DNA of 47,017 nt from Nostoc sp. NMS7 (lineage in GTDB: Bacteria; Cyanobacteriota; Cyanobacteriia; Cyanobacteriales; Nostocaceae): positions 1-47,017 of the forward strand of contig NZ_JABXKJ010000193.1 of the NCBI RefSeq assembly GCF_017115085.1. Direction: 5' to 3'. The notes below the pieces were generated by a model, which was not told where the DNA came from, did not search any database, and saw nothing but the letters and a program-made list of their open reading frames with translations. Positions 1 to 8,627 of this stretch are shown piece after piece. Positions within the stretch are counted from its first letter, which is position 1, and each line of letters begins with the position of its first letter. Position numbers and translations under genes: made by a program.

Positions 1-124
1 ATTGGGCATTGGGCATTGGGCATTGGGCATTGGGCATTGGGCATTGGGCATTGGGAAAGAAAACTACTCCCCACTCCCTACTCCCATTCGGCTACGCTCA
101 CGGCAAACCTACTCCCCACTCCCT
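1..124. repeat. Short tandem repeats: (ATTGGGC)n then CTCCCC-type repeats
   Basis: Bases 1-55 are seven perfect copies of ATTGGGC plus six bases of an eighth. Bases 66-123 hold degenerate ACTCCCC/ACTCCCT repeats interrupted by a GGCTACGCTCACGG segment. This is the heptameric short-tandem-repeat type common between genes in heterocystous cyanobacteria. The array starts at the window edge, so its true length is unknown. A reading frame through it encodes only low-complexity peptide and is not a gene. Confidence 0.9.
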
Positions 125-1510
125 CTATTGAGCGATTTGAGCGCGGGCGGCTATGAGTGCTTTGCTGACCTGTACAAAGCCAGTACCACCATAACTGTTG
201 CGGGCTGCCACAACTTGACGGGGGGATATCGCCTCATAAATATCTGCTGCAAATGCCGGATGTATTTGTTGCCACTCTGACAATTTCAAATCTTTCAGGA
301 GTTTACCTGCGGCAATACTAGTTTTTACCACCTTACCCACAAGGTTGTAAGCTTCTCGGAAGGGGACGCCCCGTGCTGCCAAATAATCTGCTACATCAGT
401 AGCATTGGAAAAATCTTCCGTCACGGCTTGGGCTAAACGCTGGGTACGAAATTCTAAGCCTTCCCTGAGTAAAATTGTCATTGCTTCTAGAGAGGCTTTG
501 ATTGTGTTGACGCTATCAAATAGACCTTCTTTATCTTCTTGCAGGTCTTTGTTGTATGCCAGGGGTAATCCCTTCATAATCACTAACATCGCCTGAAGAT
601 GACCGAATACTCGTCCCGTTTTCCCCCGCACCAATTCTGGTACATCGGGGTTTTTCTTTTGGGGCATGATACTGGAACCTGTGGCACAGCTATCTTTGAG
701 GGTGACAAAGCGAAATTCTTCAGTTGACCAAAGAATGACTTCTTCTGCAAGGCGGCTGAGGTGAACCATAATCAAGCTAGCAGCAGACAAAAATTCGATC
801 GCAAAATCGCGATCGCTCACTCCATCCAGGCTATTAGCATAAATATCATCAAAATGCAATAGTTTCGCTGTGTAGTGGCGGTCAATGGGGAAAGTAGTTC
901 CCGCTAAAGCACCGCACCCCAAGGGTGAAATATTCACACGGCGAGAAACATCACCTAAGCGTTCCCAGTCGCGTTGCGCCATTTGAAAGTATGCCAGAAG
1001 ATGGTGAGCTAAACTCAGGGGTTGGGCGCGTTGTAGGTGAGTATAGCCAGGAATCAGGGTTTCAACGTGCTTTTCGGCTATATCTAGTAAAACAGCTTGA
1101 AATTCTCGCAATTTGCTTTTGATTTGTTGGATTTGGTCACGGAGATAGAGTCTGGTATCGGTGCCAACTTGGTCATTACGCGATCGCGCCGTATGCAGCT
1201 TTTTACCGACATCGCCGACAATTTCTGTCAATCGTCCTTCAACTGCAAAATGTATATCTTCAGCATCGACACCAGGCTGAAATGTCCCCTGGCGGTACTC
1301 TTGGCGAATTTGTTCTAAACCGGCAACCAGTTGCTCTCCTTCTTCTTTTGAGATAATGCCAGTGTGAGCAAGCATTTTGGCATGAGCTTGAGAACCAGTG
1401 AGGTCATATTCGATTAGTTCAATATCAAAACCTATACTGGCATTAAAACGAGCGATCGCCGGATGTAACCCTGATTCAAATCGCGGACTCCAATTTTCTT
1501 CTTTGGTCAT
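125..1510 (-). CDS. argH: Argininosuccinate lyase
   Basis: Last step of arginine biosynthesis: cleaves argininosuccinate to arginine and fumarate in the cytosol, as a homotetramer in this family. The 461-residue length is normal. The fumarase/aspartase superfamily signature is present ([12 protein letters not shown] in the C-terminal half), as are the HTARSRNDQ segment and the TxLQRAQP segment that carry substrate-binding and catalytic residues in this family. The ATG start ([14 protein letters not shown]) matches the usual N-terminus. The gene runs leftward and ends next to the repeat block at the window start. Upstream is a short-repeat spacer, so it is probably transcribed alone. Identification is secure from family motifs. 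Confidence 0.97.
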   Translation of the reverse strand: MTKEENWSPRFESGLHPAIARFNASIGFDIELIEYDLTGSQAHAKMLAHTGIISKEEGEQLVAGLEQIRQEYRQGTFQPGVDAEDIHFAVEGRLTEIVGDVGKKLHTARSRNDQVGTDTRLYLRDQIQQIKSKLREFQAVLLDIAEKHVETLIPGYTHLQRAQPLSLAHHLLAYFQMAQRDWERLGDVSRRVNISPLGCGALAGTTFPIDRHYTAKLLHFDDIYANSLDGVSDRDFAIEFLSAASLIMVHLSRLAEEVILWSTEEFRFVTLKDSCATGSSIMPQKKNPDVPELVRGKTGRVFGHLQAMLVIMKGLPLAYNKDLQEDKEGLFDSVNTIKASLEAMTILLREGLEFRTQRLAQAVTEDFSNATDVADYLAARGVPFREAYNLVGKVVKTSIAAGKLLKDLKLSEWQQIHPAFAADIYEAISPRQVVAARNSYGGTGFVQVSKALIAARAQIAQ

Positions 1511-1525
1511 AAATATATCAAAAGA

Positions 1526-1590
1526 GTGGAGGGAGAGTTAAGAGTTAAGAATGAAGAGTTATGAGTTCTTCCTCCTAACTCCTAACTTTT
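1526..1590. repeat. GAGTTA-type short tandem repeats
   Basis: Degenerate repeats of GAGTTAAGA/GAGTTATGA followed by the complementary form CCTAACTCCTAACT, so the block can fold back on itself. It lies just upstream of argH (minus strand) and downstream of the small ORF at 1595-1801. The same GGAGTTA/TAACTCC repeat flanks the element near 32.4 kb. Confidence 0.7.
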
Positions 1591-1594
1591 AAAT

Positions 1595-1801
1595 TTAACC
1601 GTAGCTAGTTAGATTCCGAATCATATAGCCAATGACTAAACCAATCAACAATGCCCACACTTGACCTGTCTGTATAAAGTGACTCCAAGATTTTTGAATC
1701 TGACCCATCAGGTCTGGGTCGGTAATTGTCTGTGCTAGGGCTGTGAAATTTACAGGCAGATGCCAAAATAACTGAGATATCAAATCGCTGTACTGGCTCA
1801 T
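1595..1801 (-). CDS. Small predicted membrane protein, unknown function
   Basis: 68 residues with one hydrophobic segment near the C-terminus (VWALLIGLVIGYMIRNL, about residues 48-64) that could span a membrane once. The N-terminal half is amphipathic and polar. It has an ATG start and lies between argH and larB on the same strand with spacers of about 85 and 105 bases. It resembles the small single-helix proteins that are often conserved in cyanobacteria, but I do not recognise the family. It could be a real small gene or a chance ORF; the hydrophobic C-terminus and fitting position favour a gene. Confidence 0.55.
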   Translation of the reverse strand: MSQYSDLISQLFWHLPVNFTALAQTITDPDLMGQIQKSWSHFIQTGQVWALLIGLVIGYMIRNLTSYG

Positions 1802-1905
1802 ATTTGGTGCTTAAGAAGTTGGCGGTGGCAAATCTCAGTATCAGTTTATTTAGATTAAATACTGATAATGTACTGAAATATTCGATATAACTTTAATGTC
1901 TTAAC

Positions 1906-2694
1906 TCAAGATGCAGCCGATGCCAACCGCAATTTCTCGGCAGTTCGCAAAATTTGCCCCGCCAAAACTGCTGCGCCAAAACCATTATCGATATTGACTA
2001 CGCCTACTCCCGCAGCACAAGAGTTAAGCATTGTCAATAAAGGTGCTAAACCGCCAAAACTTGCACCATAACCGATGCTGGTGGGTACGGCAATTACAGG
2101 ACAACTAGCTAAACCCGCAACAACGCTAGGTAAAGCGCCTTCCATCCCCGCCACGACAATTAACACCGATGCTGACTCAATCAGATGGCGGTTACTTAAT
2201 AAGCGGTGAATCCCAGCAACGCCAACATCCCAGAGACGCTGGACGTAAAAACCAGAAAGTTCAGCAGTTACAGCGGCTTCTTCAGCAACAGCTAAATCAG
2301 CAGTACCAGCAGAAAGAATACCAATTTCACCTTGGAATTGTAGTTCGATAGTAGGGGGAGCGATCGCACAAATTCGCGCCGATGCATAATATCGTAAACC
2401 ACTAACTTTTGATTCTAGTGCGGCATAAACTGCTGGTTCAATGCGAGTCGCCATCACCACCGGGTTGCGGAGGCGCATTACCTCCATAATTTGAGCAATT
2501 TGATCGGGAGTTTTACCAGGACCCCAAATCACCTCTGGGAAACCAGTTCTTAGCTGGCGATGGTGGTCAATTTTGGCAAACTCACCTACAGATTCATAAG
2601 CTAAGTCTTTAAGTGAGTCTAATGCCGTATCTGGCGTAACTTTACCATTAGCAACCGCTTCGAGGAGCGATCGCAATGTTTTTTCATCGGTCAT
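1906..2694 (-). CDS. larB: LarB, pyridinium-3,5-biscarboxylic acid mononucleotide synthase
   Basis: 262 residues, homologous to PurE-type AIR carboxylases over the C-terminal half (VVAGMEGALPSVVAGL, PVIAVPTSIGYGASFGGLAPLLTMLNSCAAG, NIDNGFGAA). The N-terminal part (LRSLLEAVANGKVTPDTAL..., DHHRQLRTGFPEVIWG) is typical of LarB. In the family it carboxylates and hydrolyses nicotinic acid adenine dinucleotide as the first step of the nickel-pincer nucleotide cofactor of lactate racemase. No larC or larE is visible in this window, so the pathway is unproven here. The ATG start follows a short spacer. Older annotations call it an NCAIR-mutase-related protein. Confidence 0.93.
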   Translation of the reverse strand: MTDEKTLRSLLEAVANGKVTPDTALDSLKDLAYESVGEFAKIDHHRQLRTGFPEVIWGPGKTPDQIAQIMEVMRLRNPVVMATRIEPAVYAALESKVSGLRYYASARICAIAPPTIELQFQGEIGILSAGTADLAVAEEAAVTAELSGFYVQRLWDVGVAGIHRLLSNRHLIESASVLIVVAGMEGALPSVVAGLASCPVIAVPTSIGYGASFGGLAPLLTMLNSCAAGVGVVNIDNGFGAAVLAGQILRTAEKLRLASAAS

Positions 2695-2735
2695 TGGTAA
2701 TTAGCCCTTTGTCTTTTGTAATTTATCAGTCGTCC

Positions 2736-2760
2736 AATGCCCCATGCGCCATGCCCCATA
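2736..2760. repeat. AATGCCCC-type short repeats
   Basis: Three degenerate copies of the CCCAATGCCCCATG repeat in the spacer between larB and the substrate-binding protein gene. The same repeat family occurs near 15.0 kb and 31.25 kb. Confidence 0.6.
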
Positions 2761-2761
2761 A

Positions 2762-4540
2762 CTAATCCCTTATTTTGATTTGTTCAATATTCCAGAATGC
2801 GCCGCCAAGAGCAGAGAATTTAATGCCTTCAAAACGATTACGCACCGCTGATAATGAATAAGGATTAACCAAGTGAATAAAAGGTAAATTTTCCTGGGTA
2901 ATCCGCTGTGTTTCGGCATAAATCGCTTTAACCTTAGCTTCGTCTAATTCTCGTGCCGCTTGAATGTAAAGATTCCCTATTTGCGCTTCCCAAGGAGCAA
3001 CCTCCCAACCCTGAATCGGCTTTTGTCCTGCTTGGGGTTTCTGATTAAACATATGTAATCCGCCTTCAGGTGCCCAGACATTAGCACCATCATTCGGTTC
3101 TAATCCGCCGGTCAGACCCATCAAAGAAGCTTCCCAATCCAAGGAGTTAGAAATTTTGTCAGTAAAAGTATTCCATGCCAACGGGGTGAAATCAACTTGA
3201 ATGCCGATTTTGCTCAAGTCTTGTTTAATCTGCGATCCCATTGCCTCACGGATTTTATTTCCAGCATTAGTAAGCAAAGAGAAACGGACGCGATTCCCCT
3301 GAGCATCTACTAACTGATTTTGGTTGTACTTAAATCCTGCTTTTAGTAGTAATTCCTTCGCTTTTTGCTGATTGTAAGGGTAAATTTTCAACCCTTCTTT
3401 AGGCGAAAGGTAATAGGGGCTTTGCACAGAAATCGGTGAATCTTGTGGTACACCCAAGCCGCGAAAAGTGTTATTAATCATCGTTTGGCGGTCAATTGCA
3501 TAGGCTATAGCTTGCCGAAATTGCACATTATTGAACCACCGAGACTTAACCGGATCGACCAGTGGTTTTCCGTCCCTTTTACCTTTGTTGAGATTGAACC
3601 AAACAAACGATGTACTGGATGTTGGTCCACCATTATAAATTTTGAAATTACCCTGCTTTTCTTGCACCTTTAGCAAAGAAAAATAATCTGGCGACACTCC
3701 CACAGTATCTAACCCGCCAGAACGAAATTGCAGCAAGGAGGTATCTGTTGATTCCACAATTTCCCAAATTACCCGTTCAATATAAGGCTGGGAATTGCCT
3801 TGAGCATCCTTGCGCCAGTAGTAGGGATTGCGTCGGAAGACCACACGCTGACTCGTGTCATAGCGCTCTATTTTGTAAGGGCCGTTGGCAATAATTTGGT
3901 TCGGAGGAGTATCAACGCCCCATTTGGTCAGAAAGGTCGGATGCCCATTTTGATCTTTCGTTTTTACCGATTCTTGCAATATATGGGCGGGTAAAATTGG
4001 CGAACCTGTACTCAATAGAAAAGGTCTAAAGGGTTCGGGTACGCTAAACTCAACCCGCCGTTCATCCACTTTTTGCACAGTGGGTAGCTTCCGACTTTTA
4101 CCAATCCTCAAGCCGTCTCTCACATCTGTAGGAATCGCTTCGTTAAGGTAAATATTGTTGTAGGTAAACACCACATCATCTACTGTTAGCGGCTGACCAT
4201 CAGACCATTTCAACCCTTCGCGTAGGGTAAAAACAATTTTTAATTTATCATCGGAAATTTGCCACGATTCCGCTAATGCTGGCTCGACTTTCGCAGTTAT
4301 CGGATTTTGGGTGATTAACCCCTCGTAAATTAGAGAAAAAACATTTGGAGATTCCTGACTGAGAGGATAGTTAAAGGTTTTGGGATCACTGAGAATGCTA
4401 CTTACCAATTGCGGTACTTGAGCGGCTACGCTTTTAAAGTTAGCTGGATTGCAAGCGGTAAGTGTAAGTACTGTTGCTGTCAGAATTATTGGCAAGCAAA
4501 AATGTTTAATTGCCAAAAAGATTTTCCTAAAAGATTTCAT
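2762..4540 (-). CDS. ABC transporter substrate-binding lipoprotein, family 5 (peptide/nickel type)
   Basis: 592 residues. The N-terminus is a lipoprotein signal peptide: positive MKSFRKIF, a hydrophobic core, and the lipobox LTAC with Cys about residue 30. The rest is a complete family-5 extracellular solute-binding protein: PALAESWQISDDKLKIVFTL, LREGLKWSDGQPLTVDDVVF, NNVQFRQAIAYAIDRQ and a C-terminal QRITQENLPFIHLVNP segment. These proteins bind oligopeptides, nickel or similar ligands in the periplasm and pass them to a Dpp/Opp-type permease. No permease or ATPase gene lies next to it, so it would have to work with components encoded elsewhere, and the ligand cannot be told from the sequence. 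Confidence 0.92.
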   Translation of the reverse strand: MKSFRKIFLAIKHFCLPIILTATVLTLTACNPANFKSVAAQVPQLVSSILSDPKTFNYPLSQESPNVFSLIYEGLITQNPITAKVEPALAESWQISDDKLKIVFTLREGLKWSDGQPLTVDDVVFTYNNIYLNEAIPTDVRDGLRIGKSRKLPTVQKVDERRVEFSVPEPFRPFLLSTGSPILPAHILQESVKTKDQNGHPTFLTKWGVDTPPNQIIANGPYKIERYDTSQRVVFRRNPYYWRKDAQGNSQPYIERVIWEIVESTDTSLLQFRSGGLDTVGVSPDYFSLLKVQEKQGNFKIYNGGPTSSTSFVWFNLNKGKRDGKPLVDPVKSRWFNNVQFRQAIAYAIDRQTMINNTFRGLGVPQDSPISVQSPYYLSPKEGLKIYPYNQQKAKELLLKAGFKYNQNQLVDAQGNRVRFSLLTNAGNKIREAMGSQIKQDLSKIGIQVDFTPLAWNTFTDKISNSLDWEASLMGLTGGLEPNDGANVWAPEGGLHMFNQKPQAGQKPIQGWEVAPWEAQIGNLYIQAARELDEAKVKAIYAETQRITQENLPFIHLVNPYSLSAVRNRFEGIKFSALGGAFWNIEQIKIRD

Positions 4541-4564
4541 AATTTCAATATGCGAATAGTGTAA

Positions 4565-5164
4565 TCAATTTGATTGACATTGTAGCCAACCAAGGAAGTT
4601 TTGAGTTTTATTGAAATACTGAATGCCACTATCTCGTAAAATCTCTATAACTTCACGTCTGCCAAATTCTTTAGAATTAGCGCTTAAAAAGAATTTATTT
4701 TCATTAGAATGTAATCCAGCATGAAAAATTATACACTCTAAGATTACTCTATCTATAATGTGCTTATCAAAAATTTCTCTATTTAACGTTCGTTGAAAAA
4801 TAACCGTACTTAACGTAATCATTTCTGATTTGCTGATCAGCTGATTAAAAGCTACATCCAAACGTTCTTTAACTTCGTTATTTCGTTCAAGAAAGCTAGT
4901 TATTGATTGCTCTAGACTAAACAGCAGTAATCGTGCATTATCTGAATTATCTCGCTCTGCTTGATTAATTTGTATATCTAACTTGCGGAGGAAATCTAGA
5001 TTATATTTTTCTTCTTGTTCCAATGTTGTCAATGATTCTACAAAACAAATACTTGGCACTACTAGACGTAAAGAAGAGGGTGTATTTTGCAGTAATTCTT
5101 GTGCTTGTGAATCTTGTCCTTTAGCAATACTCATCAAGAAATTAGTTTCAACGTAAATTATCAC
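4565..5164 (-). CDS. PIN-like domain protein (putative RNase)
   Basis: 199 residues. The N-terminus MIIYVETNFLM fits the first strand of a PIN nuclease domain, but the usual first Asp is Glu6. Other candidate acidic positions are Glu43 (CFVES) and Asp138 (HIIDRVILE), and the last strand FFLSANSKEF (about 158-167) places Asn/Ser where a fourth acidic residue is common. PIN proteins are metal-dependent ribonucleases, often toxins. The gene lies 9 bases downstream of a PD-(D/E)XK-like gene on the same strand, so the two are probably co-transcribed. A middle helical insertion (about 55-115) makes it longer than VapC toxins, closer to the larger PIN-like families. Function is inference. Confidence 0.6.
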   Translation of the reverse strand: MIIYVETNFLMSIAKGQDSQAQELLQNTPSSLRLVVPSICFVESLTTLEQEEKYNLDFLRKLDIQINQAERDNSDNARLLLFSLEQSITSFLERNNEVKERLDVAFNQLISKSEMITLSTVIFQRTLNREIFDKHIIDRVILECIIFHAGLHSNENKFFLSANSKEFGRREVIEILRDSGIQYFNKTQNFLGWLQCQSN

Positions 5165-5173
5165 TACTAATCA

Positions 5174-5686
5174 TTAATAAAGTTGAGTTGTTCCGTCTTC
5201 TAGTAGTTGCAATAAACCAATTTCTGTCATTTCCTTTGTGAAAGGTGGTATTGCAGATTTCCAATGATAGGCCAAGTCACGTAGCCAAGCTTCTATAAGA
5301 CCTTTAAGGTAAAGACTAAATATCCTTTTGTCGCGGAATTTTGGCTCGTAATGACTAAGCACATCAGCAGTATTAAGACTGATAATCGGCTCTGATAAAT
5401 TATTGCCATCCCATTGAAAAATCAGAATTTTATTTACATCAACAAGCATAGCAAAGGGAATTGCTATCTTTGCAGCTTGTAAGTAATCAATCAGCCGGAA
5501 AATAGCATATTGTTTGGCTTTTGTTTCTTGAAAATTGAATGGTAAACCTTTAACTTCAGCTATGAGAATAATTTGTTCGTCTTTGTCTAAAGCAACAATA
5601 TCAGGAAAGTCTATATCTTCTATGTTTGCAGCTTGTATGGCTCTAATTTCCCACCAAGTTAAGGTTTGTTTCTCCCTATAAATCAT
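5174..5686 (-). CDS. Putative PD-(D/E)XK nuclease-fold protein
   Basis: 170 residues. The segment FPDIVALDKDEQIILIAEVKG (about residues 27-47) has the arrangement PD...(D/E)XK of a restriction-like nuclease fold: Asp29 in PDI and Glu-Val-Lys at the end of the next strand. A QxxxY-like helix follows (ETKAKQYAIFRLIDYL). The C-terminal half has no motif I recognise. It is the first gene of a pair with the PIN-like gene 9 bases downstream. It may be a small nuclease, a type I restriction-like N-terminal homologue, or a non-catalytic relative. The fold call rests on motif reading alone. Confidence 0.5.
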   Translation of the reverse strand: MIYREKQTLTWWEIRAIQAANIEDIDFPDIVALDKDEQIILIAEVKGLPFNFQETKAKQYAIFRLIDYLQAAKIAIPFAMLVDVNKILIFQWDGNNLSEPIISLNTADVLSHYEPKFRDKRIFSLYLKGLIEAWLRDLAYHWKSAIPPFTKEMTEIGLLQLLEDGTTQLY

Positions 5687-5739
5687 TGATTTCTATCCTC
5701 GTGAGTCTTGAATATCTTGATCAGAGACTAAAAGAAAAG

Positions 5740-6225
5740 TTACTCCGAAACTACTAGCAAGACAACAGCATAAGCACAGATGCCTTCCTCGCGTCCAACG
5801 GGGCCTAATTTTTCGTTGGTGGTAGCTTTGATGCCAATTTGATTCGGTTGTAATTCTAAAACCGCCGCTAGTTTGTCGCGCATGTTGTGAATATGCGGTT
5901 TTAATTTTGGACGTTCTGCTACTACCACCGAGTCAATATTTCCGATTTGCCAGCCTTGATCCCGAATTAGTTGATGTACTTGAGTTAATAGTACTAAACT
6001 ATCTGCTCCTGCCCATTGGCGATCGCTAGGCGGAAAATAATGACCAATATCCCCCAAGGATAACGCCCCAAGCATGGCATCCATAATCGCGTGGGTTAGC
6101 ACATCAGCGTCACTGTGCCCCAACAAACCCAGTTCATGGGGAATTTGAACTCCACCTAAAATTAAAGCGCGATCGCTCACTAGTTGGTGAATATCGTAAC
6201 CGTTACCAATCCGAATTTTTGTCAT
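5740..6225 (-). CDS. ispF: 2-C-methyl-D-erythritol 2,4-cyclodiphosphate synthase
   Basis: Fifth enzyme of the MEP isoprenoid pathway, cyclising CDP-ME 2-phosphate to MEcPP with loss of CMP; a zinc-dependent homotrimer in this family. 161 residues, normal length. Metal-binding Asp11 and His13 are in [37 protein letters not shown] and the C-terminal [15 protein letters not shown] are all present. ATG start ([11 protein letters not shown]). The pathway feeds carotenoids and the phytyl chain used by chlG in this same window, although the genes are 25 kb apart. Confidence 0.97.
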   Translation of the reverse strand: MTKIRIGNGYDIHQLVSDRALILGGVQIPHELGLLGHSDADVLTHAIMDAMLGALSLGDIGHYFPPSDRQWAGADSLVLLTQVHQLIRDQGWQIGNIDSVVVAERPKLKPHIHNMRDKLAAVLELQPNQIGIKATTNEKLGPVGREEGICAYAVVLLVVSE

Positions 6226-6332
6226 TTCGAGTCCAATCCCTTAATTCCTCACTTTTTCCTACGTGCATTTAGCCTCCTGCACACCTGAATACTTAACAGT
6301 ATTTACCCTGGTATTTCTGTTTCCCCTCATGT

Positions 6333-6368
6333 GATAAGTATTTTACCCACTTATCTGCCCTTTTTTTT
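6333..6368 (+). terminator. Hairpin plus T-run between divergent genes
   Basis: GATAAGT (6333-6339) pairs with ACTTATC (6349-6355) across a 9-base loop, followed by TGCCC and a run of T at 6361-6368. It reads like an intrinsic terminator on the plus strand, yet it sits between divergently transcribed ispF and the gene at 6499. It could end a plus-strand leader transcript (attenuation) or be a structural repeat. Seven A+T-rich base pairs make a weak stem. Confidence 0.35.
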
Positions 6369-6384
6369 AATACTTACCCTTGAA

Positions 6385-6416
6385 AGAGGGAACAAGGAAC
6401 ACAAGGGGGACAAGGA
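6385..6416. repeat. ACAAGG-type short repeats
   Basis: Degenerate copies of GGGAACAAGG/ACAAGGGGG, the same family as the (GACAAGGGG)n blocks near 14.93, 31.15 and 43.2 kb. It lies about 80 bases upstream of the plus-strand gene at 6499. Confidence 0.55.
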
Positions 6417-6498
6417 AAATAATCATGCACAATAAGCTTTTCCCTAGAATCACTCAGCTGACGTTAAAATGAGTCAGTTAAAGAAAGATTATTGCTAA

Positions 6499-6771
6499 AT
6501 GTTTACCATCGACTTAAGCATCAAAAACACTGCTTTCCCGATCTCAGTACAACGTAAGTCAACAGAGGATGCCGAGGCTGTCTATCAGCTAATTTTGGCA
6601 GCAATGCGTTCTGGGAACCCTGACATTGTGGAACTCAAGTGCGAGGGCAAGACAGAGAAAAAAATTGCTGTCCGCGCTAGTGAAATTTCTGGAGTGCAGA
6701 TTGTTCAGAAAGATGGTACAGCCATAGGTGGTGCCAGACCACCTGGCTTTTTCGCTGTAGCTGCTGAGTAA
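6499..6771 (+). CDS. Conserved cyanobacterial protein of unknown function
   Basis: 90 residues, soluble, with no signal peptide or membrane segment. The pattern of an N-terminal strand (MFTIDLSIKNTAFPISVQRK), a helix (TEDAEAVYQLILAAMRSG), strands (IVELKCEGKTEKKIAVRASEISGVQIVQK) and a Pro-rich tail (ARPPGFFAVAAE) suggests a small alpha/beta fold. It is separated by only 13 bases from the downstream ECF-type ATPase gene, so co-transcription is likely and a link to that transporter is possible but unproven. ATG start. I recognise it only as a cyanobacterial small-protein type, without a known role. Confidence 0.75.
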   Translation: MFTIDLSIKNTAFPISVQRKSTEDAEAVYQLILAAMRSGNPDIVELKCEGKTEKKIAVRASEISGVQIVQKDGTAIGGARPPGFFAVAAE

Positions 6772-6784
6772 CCAAGGTTGACAA

Positions 6785-7444
6785 ATGGCTCAAGTGGGCA
6801 TTGAAGTCAAGGATTTAAATTTCAGCTGGCCTAATGGAGAGAAAGTTATCAAATCTTGCTCTTTAGAAGTACCCAAGGGTGAGTTTTGGATGCTCTTGGG
6901 TACAAACGGCAGTGGGAAATCAACGTTACTTAGGCTGCTGGCGGGGCTATTAGCTCCTGAATCTGGCGCAATTCGGGTTTTGCACCCGGTTGGCTTTGTC
7001 TTCCAAAATCCCGATCATCAACTAGTGATGCCAACGGTTGGTGCTGATGTGGCTTTTGGATTGGTGGAAGAAAAGTTGCCACCTGCTGCCATCAGAGCAA
7101 GGGTTGAAGAGGCGCTAGGGGCGGTGAATTTGCTTACCCTCCAACGACGCCCTATCTATGCACTTTCTGGGGGACAGAAGCAGCGAGTAGCGATCGCTGG
7201 TGCGATCGCCCGTCGCTGTGAAGTCTTATTATTAGATGAACCCACTGCCTTACTAGATCCAGATAGCCAACTGGATTTAGTTGCTGGTGTCCGCCGCCTC
7301 GTCAAAAGTCGAGGTCTTACAGCCCTGTGGGTAACACATCGATTAGACGAGTTAAATTACTGTGACGGCGCTTTCTTACTAGAAAAAGGTTCTCTAGTAG
7401 ATAGGGGGGAAGCCCAACGCCTCAAACAACGTCTGATGGAGTAG
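6785..7444 (+). CDS. Energy-coupling-factor (CbiO/EcfA-like) ABC transporter ATPase
   Basis: 219 residues, a single nucleotide-binding domain. Walker A is GTNGSGKST (residues 39-47), Q-loop VGFVFQNPDHQLVMPTV, signature LSGGQKQRVAIAG, and Walker B LLLDEPTALLDPD (Asp151, Glu152), with the switch His in WVTHRLDEL. The FQNPDxQ sequence is characteristic of ECF-type ATPases that power uptake of cobalt, nickel or vitamins. It resembles the cyanobacterial/plastid ABC group without an adjacent permease. The substrate is unknown. It follows the 90-residue gene by 13 bases, and a clear intrinsic terminator lies at 7681. Confidence 0.9.
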   Translation: MAQVGIEVKDLNFSWPNGEKVIKSCSLEVPKGEFWMLLGTNGSGKSTLLRLLAGLLAPESGAIRVLHPVGFVFQNPDHQLVMPTVGADVAFGLVEEKLPPAAIRARVEEALGAVNLLTLQRRPIYALSGGQKQRVAIAGAIARRCEVLLLDEPTALLDPDSQLDLVAGVRRLVKSRGLTALWVTHRLDELNYCDGAFLLEKGSLVDRGEAQRLKQRLME

Positions 7445-7854
7445 TGCTAAATTGGTAAGAAGTAGTAATTATGAATCTTTTCACTCAGCACTCACTACTC
7501 GGAACTGATTTGTGTCGAGATTGCTGACAGCCAGACACAAATCTTAATATTCTCCATACCTAACAGCACTGTTTCGGTAAAAAGTACTCAGGATTTTCAC
7601 ACCCAGTAAACGCTCCGCCGTTTAGATGTGGTCTTTTAACTCAGCACTCTTCATTCTCACCACTACTGAAAAAGAACTGCAATGCGCCTTTTAAACAAAG
7701 GCGCATTTTTAGTTGGTGCGTCTGTTTTAAATTTGAGTTTTGTGAGACTGCCGTATTTTTTGTTTTGTGTAGCATAGTGTTACACACAAAGCATCAATTA
7801 TTATAAAACTTATGAATGAATTTTGTAAACTCTAGAAAATTGTGATTAAAAACC
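7445..7854. other. Intergenic spacer with terminator and palindromes
   Basis: 410 bases without a gene. Besides the terminator at 7681-7710 it holds a short palindrome (AAACG...CGTTT, about 7607-7622). The last 100 bases before the NYN gene are A+T-rich and could hold its promoter. No clear RNA gene was seen. Confidence 0.6.
7681..7710 (+). terminator. Intrinsic terminator
   Basis: Perfect 9-bp stem TGCGCCTTT (7683-7691)/AAAGGCGCA (7697-7705) with a 5-base loop, followed directly by TTTTT (7706-7710). The upstream A residues also allow some reverse-strand function. It would end transcription of the 6499-7444 pair, although 236 bases past the stop codon. Confidence 0.8.
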
Positions 7855-8403
7855 ATGTCTCGTTCCTTACTCCAAGCCGTTTTGTTAGTGGACGGCTACA
7901 ATATCATTGGCGCTTGGCCTTGCCTTAAAAAAACGCGCGATCGCGTTGGACTAGAGGCTGCACGGGGCGAACTTGTGGAAGCGATGACTGGTTATAGTGC
8001 GTTTCAAGGTTATGAAACTCAGATAGTTTTTGATGCTCAATATCAGAACTGCGCTAGCAATAAAGAAATTGTTACTGAGCTTTTATCAGTTTATTACACT
8101 GATTTTGGGCAGACAGCAGATACTTATATTGAAAAATCTTGTGCGTCTTTTCGCCAGCAAATAGCTCTATCTTTGATTTCTCGTGTGATTGTTGCGACAT
8201 CAGATCGGGCACAGCAGTTGATGATACAGGGGTATGGGGCTGAATGGTTGTCGGCACAACAACTCTGTGGGGAAGTGGAAGCTACCGTCTGCCGGATGCG
8301 GCAGAAATATCATCCGCGCAAACAATCTAAGAGTAGGTTTTTAGCTAATGCCATTGATGCTAAGTCGCGGCAGCGTCTGACTGAATTACGAATGGGATTA
8401 TAG
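7855..8403 (+). CDS. NYN-domain protein, YacP/Rae1-like endoribonuclease
   Basis: 182 residues. The N-terminus LLVDGYNIIGAWP holds the first conserved Asp of the PIN-like NYN fold. QIVFDAQY, YTDFGQTADTYIEK and RVIVATSDRAQQ supply the further acidic residues, and GYGAEWLSAQQL completes the fold. Bacillus YacP (Rae1) is a ribosome-associated mRNA endonuclease; the cyanobacterial homologue probably cuts RNA too, but this is inference. A basic C-terminal tail (KYHPRKQSKSRF) may bind RNA. It stands alone, 150 bases before tRNA-Asn. Confidence 0.88.
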   Translation: MSRSLLQAVLLVDGYNIIGAWPCLKKTRDRVGLEAARGELVEAMTGYSAFQGYETQIVFDAQYQNCASNKEIVTELLSVYYTDFGQTADTYIEKSCASFRQQIALSLISRVIVATSDRAQQLMIQGYGAEWLSAQQLCGEVEATVCRMRQKYHPRKQSKSRFLANAIDAKSRQRLTELRMGL

Positions 8404-8555
8404 TAGATATTAGTATTTTTTATTTTAAGAGTCTCTGCTTAAGTTGCTGAATGGATTTTGGCTGCAAAATTTCTATAATTAAGCATCTAAAAAAATATTG
8501 GCGAAAGTACTTGCCAAATTCTATTTTTAGCCCTAAGATTATAAATCGTGAGTGA

Positions 8556-8627
<72 letters not shown>

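Noticed and set aside
2..280. 92-codon ORF at the left edge
   Set aside because: Starts in ATTGGGC repeats and then runs antisense to argH.
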